Shown piece by piece: positions 48,129-56,656 of a stretch of DNA of 64,000 bases. The DNA comes from Mycolicibacterium sp. CR10 (GTDB lineage Bacteria; Actinomycetota; Actinomycetes; Mycobacteriales; Mycobacteriaceae): positions 124,001 through 188,000 of the forward strand of contig NZ_STGE01000024.1 in NCBI RefSeq assembly GCF_005222675.1, read 5' to 3'. The notes below the pieces were generated by a model. It did no database searches. It was not told the DNA's origin and saw only the letters and a list, made by a program, of their open reading frames with translations. A program made the position numbers and the translations under genes. Positions within the stretch are counted from its first letter, which is position 1, and each line of letters opens with the position of its first letter.

Positions 48129-49508
48129 ATGCGAATGCGCGCGTGCTCGGTTGTTGCCGGTGTCGCCGTCCTCCTGACGGCGTGCGGTGGCCCGCAGCCG
48201 GAGATCCCGAGCGCCCCGTCGAGTGCGCCTGCGTCCAAGCCGAACGTCGGCTTGCCCGACATCAGCAACGTCAAGATCCACGGGGATGAAGACGATCCGA
48301 TCAACAAGATGGTCATGCACGCCATCTCCGACCTGGAGTCGTACTGGGGCGAGCATTTCCCCGAGCTCTACCAATCCGACTTCAAGCCGGTAGAGGGCGG
48401 CTACTACGCCGTCTACCCGTCGTCGGGCGACCTTCCTCCCTGCGCCAGCGAGCCCGGCGACATCGCCGGCAACGCCTTCTACTGCTACGACATGGATGTC
48501 ATCGCGTGGGACGCAGAAGGGCTGCTGCCCGAGCTGTCGGAGAAGTTCGGCGACTTCGTCATCCCGGTCGTGATGGCCCACGAGTTCGGTCACGCGGTCC
48601 AGGGCCGCTCCAACATGAAGGGGCGCACGGTCACCCGCGAGCTGCAGGCCGACTGCTTTGCCGGTGCATGGTCCCAACACGCGCTGGACGAACAGGTCTT
48701 CGAGGTCAATGCCGCCCAGCTGGACAGCGCGCTGGCCGGTGTGCTCGATCTGCGCGACCAGCCCGGCACCAGCGCGATGGACCCGAGCGCCCACGGCACC
48801 GGATTCGACCGGGTGGCCGCGTTCCAGGACGGAATGGACAACGGACCCCAGCGGTGCAAGGAGTACCGCGATGACGATCCGATCGTCTTGGCGATGCCGT
48901 TCAACGACGCCGACGACGAGGCCAGCCGCGGCACTGCGCCCTACGACTACGTGGTCAACACCGTGCCCTACGACCTCGAGGATTTCTGGTCCCAGGTGTA
49001 CCCCCAGATCAGGCCCGGGGAGCAGTGGGTGCCGTTGGCCGGATTGGAGCCCTTCGACCCGGACAGCCCGCCGGACTGTGGTGGGCGGTCCGCCGAGGGA
49101 TACGCGCTGTTCTATTGCATCCCCGACGATTACATCGGCTGGGACAACAAATTCGCGATGCGTAAGGTCTACCGGCAGGGTGGCGACTATGCCGTCGCCA
49201 CGCTGCTGGCGACGCAGTACAGCCTGGCGGCGCTGGCACGGCTGGGTGACGACTCGGACGAGAAGACGTCGACGCTGCGAAGCGACTGCCTCGCGGGCGC
49301 GTACACCTCGAGTGTCATCGTCCACGACCGGCCGGACACCAGTACCTTCAGCATCTCGCCAGGAGACCTTGATGAAGGCATCAAGGCTCTGCTGGTGTTC
49401 CGCGGCGACGGCGATGTGGAACGTCAGGGCGCCGGATATGCGCGGATCCGGGCGTTCCACGAAGGAGTCATGAACGGCGTCCAGTCCTGTCTGTCGCTCG
49501 AGCCCTGA
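48129..49508 (+). CDS. lipoprotein, neutral zinc metallopeptidase with duplicated domain
   Basis: 459 residues from ATG 48129. Signal peptide with lipobox LLTAC, lipidation at Cys19, so it is anchored outside the plasma membrane. First half: zinc site H151-E-x-x-H155 (MAHEFGHAVQ) and E171 in RELQADCFAGAW, the YpfJ-type metallopeptidase pattern. The second half repeats the layout (ATLLATQYSLAALARLG, then LRSDCLAGAYTSSV) but has lost the HExxH, so it is a degenerate second peptidase domain. Substrate unknown; cell-envelope protein processing is a guess. Confidence 0.88.
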   Translation: MRMRACSVVAGVAVLLTACGGPQPEIPSAPSSAPASKPNVGLPDISNVKIHGDEDDPINKMVMHAISDLESYWGEHFPELYQSDFKPVEGGYYAVYPSSGDLPPCASEPGDIAGNAFYCYDMDVIAWDAEGLLPELSEKFGDFVIPVVMAHEFGHAVQGRSNMKGRTVTRELQADCFAGAWSQHALDEQVFEVNAAQLDSALAGVLDLRDQPGTSAMDPSAHGTGFDRVAAFQDGMDNGPQRCKEYRDDDPIVLAMPFNDADDEASRGTAPYDYVVNTVPYDLEDFWSQVYPQIRPGEQWVPLAGLEPFDPDSPPDCGGRSAEGYALFYCIPDDYIGWDNKFAMRKVYRQGGDYAVATLLATQYSLAALARLGDDSDEKTSTLRSDCLAGAYTSSVIVHDRPDTSTFSISPGDLDEGIKALLVFRGDGDVERQGAGYARIRAFHEGVMNGVQSCLSLEP

Positions 49509-49549
49509 TTCCCGGCCGGGCCGCGGCGGCGACCTGACACCATGACGGC

Positions 49550-50602
49550 ATGCCAGTCGACGTGACGTTGAATGAGGCCGACAGGGACGCTCTCGAGCTC
49601 TGGATTCGTCGGATCGGGATCGGGTCGACGATCAATGATGTGGAGCCCCTCACCGGCGGGTCGCAGAACATTGTCGTGCGACTCACCGTCGACGGAGCAC
49701 CGATGGTGCTGCGGCGCCCTCCCGAGCATCCCCGGCCGACGAGCGACAACACCATGCGCCGCGAGATCGCCGTATTGCAGACGCTGGCAGGCACGACGGT
49801 GCCGCACCCCGGGCTGATCGCCGGGTGCGACGACCTCGACGTGCTGGGGGTGGTCTTCTACCTGATGCAGGCCGTGGACGGCTTCAACCCGGGCAACGAG
49901 ACCGACGAGGCGTATGTCCGCGATCCCGGAATGAGACACGACGTCGGGCTGTCGTACGCCGCGGGGCTGGCGCGGTTGGGGTCGGTGCCCTGGCAAGGCA
50001 GCGCGCTGGCAGAGATCAAAAGACCGGGATCCTTTCTGGCGCGCCAGGTTCCGCAGTTCATGCGGCTTCTCGAAAGCTACCGTCACGAGCACTACTCGCC
50101 CGAATCCTTCCCCGCGGTCGGGCAACTGGCGGAATGGCTGGAAGCGCAGCGCCCATCCGACGAGGAGCCCGCCATCATGCACGGCGACGCCCACCTCAAC
50201 AATGTGTTGTTGCGCAGGGACACACCGGAGTTGGCGGCGTTCATCGACTGGGAGATGTGCACCGTCGGCGACCCCTTGCTCGATCTCGGCTGGATGCTGG
50301 TGTGCTGGCCCGACGGTCCGAACCCGATCGGCGCCGGCTCCGAGCTGGCCGCGCTCGGCGGACTGGCCACGCGCGCCGAACTACTCGAGGCGTACTGGGA
50401 CGCGGGAGGACGACAAACGACGCGGCTGGACTGGTATGTCGCCATGGCGTGTTTCAAGCTCGCCATCGTCATCGAAGGCACCTGGTCGCGTTACCTTGCC
50501 GGGCAGGCCAGTTGGGAAGCGGGTGAGCGACTACACACCTCGGCGCAGAACCTCATCGAGCTGGGCACCCGGGTGGCCAGGGGCGACAATCCGTTCGTCT
50601 GA
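49550..50602 (+). CDS. APH-family phosphotransferase (ACAD10/11-type)
   Basis: 350 residues from ATG 49550. Kinase-like fold: GGSQNIVVRLTVDGAPMVLRR supplies the ATP loop and lysine region, HPGLIAGCDD, the catalytic loop IMHGDAHLNNVLL and metal motif FIDWEMCTVGDPLLDLGW. The late IDWExxTxGDP block is typical of the group fused to acyl-CoA dehydrogenases in eukaryotic ACAD10/11, which phosphorylate 4-hydroxyacyl-CoAs; that activity is possible here but unproven. It stands alone between the metallopeptidase and Fic genes. Confidence 0.85.
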   Translation: MPVDVTLNEADRDALELWIRRIGIGSTINDVEPLTGGSQNIVVRLTVDGAPMVLRRPPEHPRPTSDNTMRREIAVLQTLAGTTVPHPGLIAGCDDLDVLGVVFYLMQAVDGFNPGNETDEAYVRDPGMRHDVGLSYAAGLARLGSVPWQGSALAEIKRPGSFLARQVPQFMRLLESYRHEHYSPESFPAVGQLAEWLEAQRPSDEEPAIMHGDAHLNNVLLRRDTPELAAFIDWEMCTVGDPLLDLGWMLVCWPDGPNPIGAGSELAALGGLATRAELLEAYWDAGGRQTTRLDWYVAMACFKLAIVIEGTWSRYLAGQASWEAGERLHTSAQNLIELGTRVARGDNPFV

Positions 50603-50716
50603 ACCCTCAGCGTGGTCGAATACTCCCGCCGCGAAAAGGAGGACCGCGCCGGACCAAGTCGCCTGCACATTGCGCCAACCCGGGTGGGGCGGGCTCCGAT
50701 CGGAGAGAATCGAGGA

Positions 50717-51547
50717 GTGACCGGTGTGACCAGCGCCCGAGAGCAGCTTCCCGAGGCGCTTCGTCATGCAATCGACCAGACGGTCGCGGCAGAACGCCTC
50801 GAGGGTTGGCGCCCCACCGCTGCGCATCTCGACGCGCTGGCCGCGCTGCTGAGCGACGAGACGTGCTTCGACGACTACCTGGCGGGGGTCACCGTGCGCC
50901 ACCCACCCGATGCCACGGCGCTACGGGACCGTCTGCGAGTGCGTAGGCGATCGTATCTTCTTGCGGGAACCGCCCTGTTGCGCAACAACTTCGGGGTGTC
51001 CACCGAGAAGGCCCTCGCCGAGCTGGAATTCGTCGCCACCGCGGGACGCATCGCACTCTGGCACCGTCGGTCGGCTCAGGGCGGACTCGGCGTGCGCGAC
51101 GTCGACTTCCGCGCCGTCCATCGTCAAGTGTTCGCCGACGTGTACCCGTGGGCGGGTGACTACCGCGTCACGGAACTGCGCCGCGGGGACTCGGTGTTCG
51201 CGCGGCGCTCCACCGTGCACCGAGAGATGGCCGCGATCGAGCAGTCGGCCGCCGAGCTGGCGGTGAGCGGGAAGGATCTCAGTGCTGTGGAATTGGCCTT
51301 TCGCCTGGCCCGGATCTACGCCGATTACAACCAGATCCACCCGTTCCGTGAAGGCAACGGCCGAACCGGGACGCTGATACTGCACACCATCGCCGAGCTG
51401 TGTGGACGCCGCCTCGACCTGACGGGCGTCACCCGCGCCGACTGGTACTCCGCCTCTCGGGCCAGCGTGCCGGTTCGGCGGACCGGCGGCACCGAGGATG
51501 TGACCCCCGGTCCTTTCATCCCGCTGCTGGCAGGAGCCTTGCGCTAA
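50717..51547 (+). CDS. Fic-domain protein with antitoxin-like N-terminus
   Basis: 276 residues from GTG 50717 (GTG 50726, better spaced from GAGGAG, is an alternative). The Fic motif is H208-PFREGNGRTGT: His and GNGR are kept, but the final arginine of HPFx(D/E)GNGRxxR is Thr. The N-terminal ~65 residues (AAERLEGWRPTAAHLDALAA, then LLSDETCFDDYLAG) resemble the VbhA-type inhibitory helix bundle. The inhibition motif (S/T)xxxE(G/N) appears as A-ERL-E29-G30. Fic enzymes transfer AMP to target hydroxyls; this one looks self-inhibited and perhaps impaired. No separate antitoxin gene is seen. Confidence 0.88.
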   Translation: MTGVTSAREQLPEALRHAIDQTVAAERLEGWRPTAAHLDALAALLSDETCFDDYLAGVTVRHPPDATALRDRLRVRRRSYLLAGTALLRNNFGVSTEKALAELEFVATAGRIALWHRRSAQGGLGVRDVDFRAVHRQVFADVYPWAGDYRVTELRRGDSVFARRSTVHREMAAIEQSAAELAVSGKDLSAVELAFRLARIYADYNQIHPFREGNGRTGTLILHTIAELCGRRLDLTGVTRADWYSASRASVPVRRTGGTEDVTPGPFIPLLAGALR

Positions 51548-51589
51548 GTCGTTTGCGTGCACCGAACGCAGGGGTCTAGTGTCGCCAGC

Positions 51590-51631
51590 GTGCCGAGACG
51601 ACTCGTAGTAGCAACCCGCAGCGGGGTCTGA
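51590..51631 (+). CDS. leader peptide of attenuator upstream of LeuA-like gene
   Basis: GTG 51590 opens a 13-codon frame, PRRLVVATRSGV after the start, rich in branched-chain codons (Leu, Val, Val, Val), stop TGA 51629-51631. TAGTGT about 10 bases upstream could be a -10 box, giving a leaderless peptide. It ends inside the hairpin described next. Leader peptides of this kind control leuA in several actinobacteria by ribosome stalling; that this one works so is inference. Confidence 0.6.
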   Translation: MPRRLVVATRSGV

Positions 51632-51668
51632 TCCTGACCGACCCCTCGCTGTGGGTCGTCGCTACTCG
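51597..51668 (+). promoter_or_regulatory. transcription/translation attenuator hairpin (LEU-type leader)
   Basis: CAGCGGGGTC (51619-51628) pairs with GACCCCTCGCTG (51640-51651, AG bulge). The stem extends outward through ACCC/GGGT and GTAGC/GCTAC, so the leader-peptide codons lie within the base-paired region. A ribosome stalled on the Leu/Val codons would disrupt the outer stem. No T-tract follows at once, so termination may rely on Rho, or the control may be on translation of the gene at 51704. Confidence 0.6.
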
Positions 51669-51703
51669 TCGGTCGCTTTCTCTCAGAGCCAGAAGGCCGG
51701 CAC

Positions 51704-52201
51704 ATGAACTCCCTATTCGCCACTCCCTACTCCGCAGCGCCGCTGCACTTCGCGGCCCACGTGGACGGACCGGTGCCACGGGCACTACGTGAGGAGGCCG
51801 ACGTGAAATCGTTCGAACAGTTCGTCGACGAATACCACCCGACCAGCGGGCCGCTGCGCCTGGGGCAGTGGTCCTGCACCGATGCCGAGCGGCCATCCGG
51901 CCGACTGGGTCCACAGGCCCGCAACTATCAGGCGACGCTGGCGATCGGCGACCGGATCGGGACATCGAATGCCGCGGCGTCCGGCCCGGTCGCGGCCTTG
52001 ACGGCGATGCTCTACGACCGTGGGATCGCGGTCGAGATGATGGAGTTCCACCAACTGCCCGCCGGTGAGCACACCGCGACGTTCGTCCGCGGCAGCGACG
52101 GCGGCAGGCATGAGTGGGCGATGGGTTGGTCAGACGACCCCACCGAGTCCGCGCTGCGCGCGGTCATCGCGTGCGCCAACCGGCTGCAGACGCCGGCCTG
52201 A
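51704..52201 (+). CDS. orphan LeuA-type regulatory (allosteric) domain protein
   Basis: 165 residues from ATG 51704. There is no catalytic 2-isopropylmalate synthase TIM barrel. From about residue 70 it matches the LeuA C-terminal leucine-binding domain: NYQATLAIGDRIG, SGPVAALTAMLYDRGI, EFHQLPAGEHTATFV, GMG-like AMGWSDDPTESALRAVI. The N-terminal part (SFEQFVDEYHPTSGPLRLGQW) resembles the linker before that domain. It might bind leucine and regulate the true LeuA by forming mixed oligomers, or be a sensor. The leader-peptide attenuator upstream supports a link to branched-chain amino-acid control. Ends at a hairpin. Confidence 0.8.
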   Translation: MNSLFATPYSAAPLHFAAHVDGPVPRALREEADVKSFEQFVDEYHPTSGPLRLGQWSCTDAERPSGRLGPQARNYQATLAIGDRIGTSNAAASGPVAALTAMLYDRGIAVEMMEFHQLPAGEHTATFVRGSDGGRHEWAMGWSDDPTESALRAVIACANRLQTPA

Positions 52202-52215
52202 CCCAGCCCTGACCC

Positions 52216-52278
52216 CGCCGGAATTGCGTTCCGCGCGGCCCCCACTCGGTTTTTCGCGCGTGGAATGCAATTCCGGCG
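52216..52278. terminator. hairpin repeat between convergent genes (family A-like variant)
   Basis: CGCCGGAATTGCGTTCC...CGCG (52216-52237) and CGCGCGTGGAATGCAATTCC...GGCG (52255-52278) form a long stem with a short loop. It lies 14 bp after the LeuA-like stop and 9 bp before the convergent P450 stop. The GCCGxAATxGCxTTCC pattern recalls family A but the loop differs. Probable bidirectional terminator. Confidence 0.7.
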
Positions 52279-52287
52279 AAAGGGGGC

Positions 52288-53769
52288 TCAGTGCAGAGGG
52301 CGCAGGACGATCGGCATGCCGTCGACCGGGACCGCCATGCCGCCGTGGTCGTATCGCGGCGTGTAGCCCGGATGCGGCAGCTCCAGCCGGTACTTGCGGA
52401 GCAGCCGGTGCATCACGGTTTTGATCTCCAACTGTCCGAACACCATGCCGATGCACTTGTGTGCACCCCCACCGAACGGCGCGAACGCGTAGCGGTGATT
52501 CTTGTGCTCGCTGCGGGGCTCTGCGAATCGTGCCGGGTCGAACTTCTCGGGATCGGTCCACAGCTCCGGCAGCCGGTGATTGAGCGCAGGCCACGTCATG
52601 ATGGCGGTGCCCGCCGGGATGAAGTGGCCCAGAAGCTCGGTATCGCGCACCGCTTCGCGGAAGTTGAACGGCAGCGGGGTCACCATCCGCAACGCCTCGT
52701 TGATCACCAGGTCGTAGGTTTCGAGCTTCTCCAACGCCTCGATGTCCAGCGGGCCGTCGCCGATTCGGTCGGACTCCTCGCGACACCGGTCCTGCCACTC
52801 CGGGTTGGCCGCCAGGTGGTAGGCCATCGTCGTCAGGGTCGACGTCGACGTGTCGTGTGCGGCCATCATCAGGAAGATCATGTGGCTGACGACGTCCTGG
52901 TCGGTGAAGCTCTGGCCGTCCTCGTCCTGCGCGTGGCACAGCACGCTGAACATGTCGGTGCTCTCCGAGCGCCGCTTTTCGCCGATGCTCGCGTTGAAGT
53001 AGTCCTCGAGGGTCTTGCGGGCGCGCAGGCCGCGCCACCAACTCAGCGGTGGCACCGGCTTGCGCACGATCGCGTTCCCCGCGCGGGTGGTGGTCGTGAA
53101 GGCCTCGTTGACGGTCGTCACCAGTTCCTTGTCGGTGCCGGCCTGGTGGCCCATGAACACCACCGAGGCGATGTCGAGCGTGAGCTCCTTGACCGCGGGG
53201 TGGAACAGGAACCGGCGGTCGTTGGCCACCCAGTCGTTGGCGATCACCGCCGAGGCCACCGAGTCGATGTGCTCGACGTAGCCGGTGAGCCGGGTGCGGG
53301 TGAACGCCTCCTGCATGATCCGTCGGTGGTACATGTGGTCCTCGAAGTCGCGCAGCATCAGCCCGCCCTCGAAGAAGGGCCCGATCACCGGATCCCAGGC
53401 GCGCTGCGAGAAGTCCTTGTTCCGGTTGGAGAACACTGCCTGCGTGGCGTCGGGACCAAGCGCCCCCACGGCGGGCAGCACCTGCGAACCCGAGTAGTAG
53501 ATCGGTCCGTATTTGCGGTACTGGTTCAGGATGAATTCGGGGCCGCCTCGGAACATCTCGATCATGTGGGCCAGGATCGGCAGCCCGTTGTCGCCCTTGA
53601 CCGCTTTGAGCCCGCTGCCCGCGGGGGGCTCGGCTAGCACGACCTCGTCCCAGGTGTGATCGAGTAGCCGCTTCTCGAGCGCCCCCATTCCGGGGATCGT
53701 GACCGGGGTCGGCTTCAACCGCCGTTTTGCCTGGTCAAGAAGGTATTCGGGGGTGCTGATCGTCGCCAT
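52288..53769 (-). CDS. cyp136: cytochrome P450 CYP136-like
   Basis: 493 residues from ATG 53769, which has AGGAG at 6 bases; an ATG at 53790 lacks a site. It is longer than the other P450s here. I-helix MMAAHDTSTST, K-helix ExxR in NEALRMVTPLP, heme loop FAPFGGGAHKCIGMVFGQ. Length and the divergent TetR gene followed by an SDR match Rv3059 (cyp136), Rv3058c and Rv3057c of M. tuberculosis, which supports the name. Substrate unknown. An 18-bp inverted repeat at 53831 lies between it and the TetR gene. Confidence 0.9.
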   Translation of the reverse strand: MATISTPEYLLDQAKRRLKPTPVTIPGMGALEKRLLDHTWDEVVLAEPPAGSGLKAVKGDNGLPILAHMIEMFRGGPEFILNQYRKYGPIYYSGSQVLPAVGALGPDATQAVFSNRNKDFSQRAWDPVIGPFFEGGLMLRDFEDHMYHRRIMQEAFTRTRLTGYVEHIDSVASAVIANDWVANDRRFLFHPAVKELTLDIASVVFMGHQAGTDKELVTTVNEAFTTTTRAGNAIVRKPVPPLSWWRGLRARKTLEDYFNASIGEKRRSESTDMFSVLCHAQDEDGQSFTDQDVVSHMIFLMMAAHDTSTSTLTTMAYHLAANPEWQDRCREESDRIGDGPLDIEALEKLETYDLVINEALRMVTPLPFNFREAVRDTELLGHFIPAGTAIMTWPALNHRLPELWTDPEKFDPARFAEPRSEHKNHRYAFAPFGGGAHKCIGMVFGQLEIKTVMHRLLRKYRLELPHPGYTPRYDHGGMAVPVDGMPIVLRPLH

Positions 53770-53830
53770 CAAACGCTCCTGAAAAGACATGCTGTGGTGG
53801 ATGTCACCTTTGGTCTATCCTGGTAGGGCG

Positions 53831-53848
53831 ACTTGACGCATGTCAAGT
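53831..53848. promoter_or_regulatory. probable TetR operator (cyp136 / TetR gap)
   Basis: ACTTGAC-GCAT-GTCAAGT, perfect 7-bp arms, between the divergent cyp136 (start 53769) and TetR gene (start 53869). A natural autorepression and cyp136 control site. Confidence 0.65.
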
Positions 53849-53868
53849 TTTGATTGGAGCGAGTCGCG

Positions 53869-54525
53869 ATGCAAAGGTCTATGGCCATGACCGCCGAACC
53901 ATCCCCGCTGCCGGAGATCCGCCGCAGCCGCGGCGACCGGCAACGCGACGCGATTGTCACCGCGGTCCGCGAGTTGCTGCAGGAGCGGTCGTTTGCCGAC
54001 CTTTCGGTCAGCACCATCAGCGAGCGCGCCGGGGTCGCCCGATCCGGGTTCTATTTCTACTTCGACTCCAAGTACGCGGTGCTGGCGGTGATCGTCGCCG
54101 ACGCGATGGCCGAGCTGGACAAGCTGACCCACGACTTCGCGCCGCGCGAGCCGGGGGAGTCGCCGTCATCCTTCGCCAAACGCATGGTCGGCTACGCGGC
54201 GATCGTGTACGCGTCGCACGATCCGATCATGAGCGCCTGCAACCTGGCGCGGAGCACCGACGCCCAGATCCGCGAGATCATGGACGACTTCCAGGACACC
54301 GTGGTCGACAAGATCGTCGGGCTGGTCCAGCAGGACTCCGGCGCCCGGCCGGTGTCGGACGACCTCACCGCGCTGGTGCGCACATTGACCGCGGTGACGT
54401 CCATGACGCTGGCCCACGACAGCGCGTTCGTCGGGCGCACGCAGGATCCGTCCGCCGCGATCGAGATCGCGGAGCGCCTGTGGCTCAGTGCCCTGTGGGG
54501 CGGCGCCGACCCCGAGGGCCAGTAG
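53869..54525 (+). CDS. TetR-family regulator, cyp136-associated (Rv3058c-like)
   Basis: 218 residues from ATG 53869 (GGAG 9 bases upstream). TetR helix-turn-helix at about residues 20-66, LSVSTISERAGVARSGFYFYFDSK. Helical C-terminal domain with MVGYAAIVYASHDPI. Divergent from cyp136 with an inverted repeat in the gap, and followed by an SDR gene; the same arrangement as Rv3059-Rv3058c-Rv3057c. It probably represses cyp136 and itself; the ligand is unknown. Confidence 0.92.
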   Translation: MQRSMAMTAEPSPLPEIRRSRGDRQRDAIVTAVRELLQERSFADLSVSTISERAGVARSGFYFYFDSKYAVLAVIVADAMAELDKLTHDFAPREPGESPSSFAKRMVGYAAIVYASHDPIMSACNLARSTDAQIREIMDDFQDTVVDKIVGLVQQDSGARPVSDDLTALVRTLTAVTSMTLAHDSAFVGRTQDPSAAIEIAERLWLSALWGGADPEGQ

Positions 54526-54580
54526 CCCGGCGAGATCGAGGTCGGAGGGGCAGCAAAAGTGCGCCGGTAGTGTCACCGGC

Positions 54581-55468
54581 ATGGAGCAGCAGAGTGAGAT
54601 CCCTGACGGCTTCGGTGCCGGATTTCGAGGCAAGCGCTGTCTTCTCACCGGGGCCGCCAGCGGGATCGGGCGTGCCACCGCGCTGAAGCTGGCCGCCGAC
54701 GGAGCCGAGCTCTACCTCACCGACCGTGACGCCAAAGGACTCGAGGAGACGGTCGCCGACGCCCGCGCTCTGGGCGGGGTGGTCGCGGAGTACCGCGCCC
54801 TGGACATCACCGACCACGACGCAGTCGCCAGGTTCGCCGCCGACATCCACACCAACCACTTGGCGATGGACATGGTGATGAACATCGCCGGGATCTCGGC
54901 GTGGGGCACCATCGACCAGCTGACCCATCACCACTGGAAGTCCATGATCGACGTGAACCTGATGGGCCCGATTCACGTCATCGAGACGTTCATGCCGCCG
55001 ATGGTGGCCGCCGGCCGCGGCGGGCACCTGGTGAATGTGTCGTCGGCGGCCGGACTGGTGGCCCTGCCCTGGCATGCTGCGTACTCGGCCAGCAAGTACG
55101 GTCTGCGCGGTTTGTCGGAGGTGTTGCGTTTCGACCTGCACCGGCATCGCATCGGCGTGTCGGTGGTGGTACCCGGCGCGGTGAAAACACCTCTCGTGCA
55201 ATCGGTTCACATCGCCGGTGTGGACCGCGACGATCCGCGGGTGCAGTTCTGGACGAATCGGTTCGGCGGGCACGCGGTGTCTCCGGAGGCCGCCGCGGAC
55301 AAGATTCTGCGCGGGGTGGTCCGCAACCGCTTCCTGATCTACACCTCCCACGACATCCGCGCGCTCTACATGTTCAAGCGCACCATGTGGGTGCCCTACA
55401 GCATGGCGATGAAGCGGGTCAACGTGCTGTTCACGCGGGCGCTGCGGCCACATCCGCGACGGCACTGA
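54581..55468 (+). CDS. short-chain dehydrogenase/reductase (Rv3057c-like)
   Basis: 295 residues from ATG 54581. NAD(P) motif LLTGAASGIGRA, MNIAGIS, catalytic Ser in NVSSAAGLV and YxxxK in AYSASKYG, then VVVPGAVKTPL. Extended C-terminus (LYMFKRTMWVPYSMAMKRVN) that may associate with membrane. Fifty-five bp after the TetR gene on the same strand, thus probably in its regulon. Oxidoreductase of unknown alcohol/ketone substrate. Confidence 0.9.
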   Translation: MEQQSEIPDGFGAGFRGKRCLLTGAASGIGRATALKLAADGAELYLTDRDAKGLEETVADARALGGVVAEYRALDITDHDAVARFAADIHTNHLAMDMVMNIAGISAWGTIDQLTHHHWKSMIDVNLMGPIHVIETFMPPMVAAGRGGHLVNVSSAAGLVALPWHAAYSASKYGLRGLSEVLRFDLHRHRIGVSVVVPGAVKTPLVQSVHIAGVDRDDPRVQFWTNRFGGHAVSPEAAADKILRGVVRNRFLIYTSHDIRALYMFKRTMWVPYSMAMKRVNVLFTRALRPHPRRH

Positions 55469-55479
55469 GGCTCGGGGGC

Positions 55480-56646
55480 TCAGCGCTTACCCCAGTCCCA
55501 GGCGGGGGTGGTCAACAGATCCTGGTCGACGACCTTGGTCTCACCCCAATCTTTGTAGAGCTCGATCTCCCAGGCGTCCTCGTCGCTGCCCAGCGGTGCC
55601 GCCCCGAGGCACTCGCGTAGCGTCGGTGAATGCGTGACCACCACCACCTGAGTCCGCCTCGCGGCCTCGTCGATCAGCGTCGCCAGCGGACGGACGAGGT
55701 CAGGATGCAGGGACGTCTCCGGCTCGTTGAGTACCATCAAGGACGGTGGCTGGGGGCTCAGCAGCGCCGCTGCCCACAGCAGGAAACGCAAAGTGCCGTC
55801 GGAGATCTCGGCACTCCGCAATGGACGCAGCATTCCGCGCTGATGCAGTTGGACGTCGAAGAGACCGTCGGTGACCGACACCGACACCGACGCACCGTCG
55901 AACGCGTCGGCCACCGCGCGCGCGAGGTCGTCGGTCCCTGTCTCCACGATGGTCTGCACAGCCGCGGCCAGATCGGAGCCGTCGTCGGCCAGCACCGGGG
56001 TCCTGGTGCCGACCTGCGGCCTACGTGATGGAGCGGCGCTGTCGACCCGGAAGCCGTCGTAGAAGCGCCAGTCGCGCAGGCGTTCCCGCACCATGACCAG
56101 TTCGGGTGTCGCGCCCGCGAAGTCGACCAACACGCTGCGGTGCGGCGGCAGGTTGCGGCCGAGTTCGTCGAATCCGCGGCCGGCGTCGCCGGCGACCTCG
56201 ACGAGGCCGCGTACCCGACGCACCAGGGTGGCGGCCGGCCGGGCCACCGGTCCGGCGAAGACCAGTTCGCGCTTCACCTCCGGGTCGCGCGCGAAGGCCG
56301 TCTTCTTGGCCTGCGGGAGGCCGAGATCGATGAGATAGCCGAAATCGTCTGATGCGTAACCGAGTTCGATCGATACAGACCGGGTACGCGGACCCCCCTG
56401 CGCGGTGCCGGTGCGGCGAGCGCCACTGAGATGCTCCGGGCCGGCCCACAGCGCGGATTCGACCCCGCCCTCGCGGGCGAACGATGCGATCACCTCGCCG
56501 CGACCGCAGTCGGCCAGTAGCCGAAGCGCGCGGTAGAGCGACGACTTGCCTGTGCCGTTGGCGCCGGTGACGACGGTGAGCCGACTTAGCGGTAGCACGA
56601 GATCCCGAAGCGAGCGGTATCCGCGGATCGCCACTGTCTGGAGCAT
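55480..56646 (-). CDS. AAA/RecF-like ATPase
   Basis: 388 residues from ATG 56646. Walker A TGANGTGKSSLYRAL near residue 30 and a SMC/RecF-type Walker B VLNEPETSLHPDL near residue 315, separated by a ~250-residue middle part. It begins with MLQTVAIRGYRSLRDLVLPL, the usual start of OLD/RecF-like single-protein ATPases. No TOPRIM nuclease is visible, so it may act alone in DNA repair or phage defence. It lies 10 bp after dinB2 on the same strand, and is absent from my memory of the M. tuberculosis block, so it may be an insertion. Confidence 0.85.
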   Translation of the reverse strand: MLQTVAIRGYRSLRDLVLPLSRLTVVTGANGTGKSSLYRALRLLADCGRGEVIASFAREGGVESALWAGPEHLSGARRTGTAQGGPRTRSVSIELGYASDDFGYLIDLGLPQAKKTAFARDPEVKRELVFAGPVARPAATLVRRVRGLVEVAGDAGRGFDELGRNLPPHRSVLVDFAGATPELVMVRERLRDWRFYDGFRVDSAAPSRRPQVGTRTPVLADDGSDLAAAVQTIVETGTDDLARAVADAFDGASVSVSVTDGLFDVQLHQRGMLRPLRSAEISDGTLRFLLWAAALLSPQPPSLMVLNEPETSLHPDLVRPLATLIDEAARRTQVVVVTHSPTLRECLGAAPLGSDEDAWEIELYKDWGETKVVDQDLLTTPAWDWGKR

Positions 56647-56656
56647 GACGACGACG

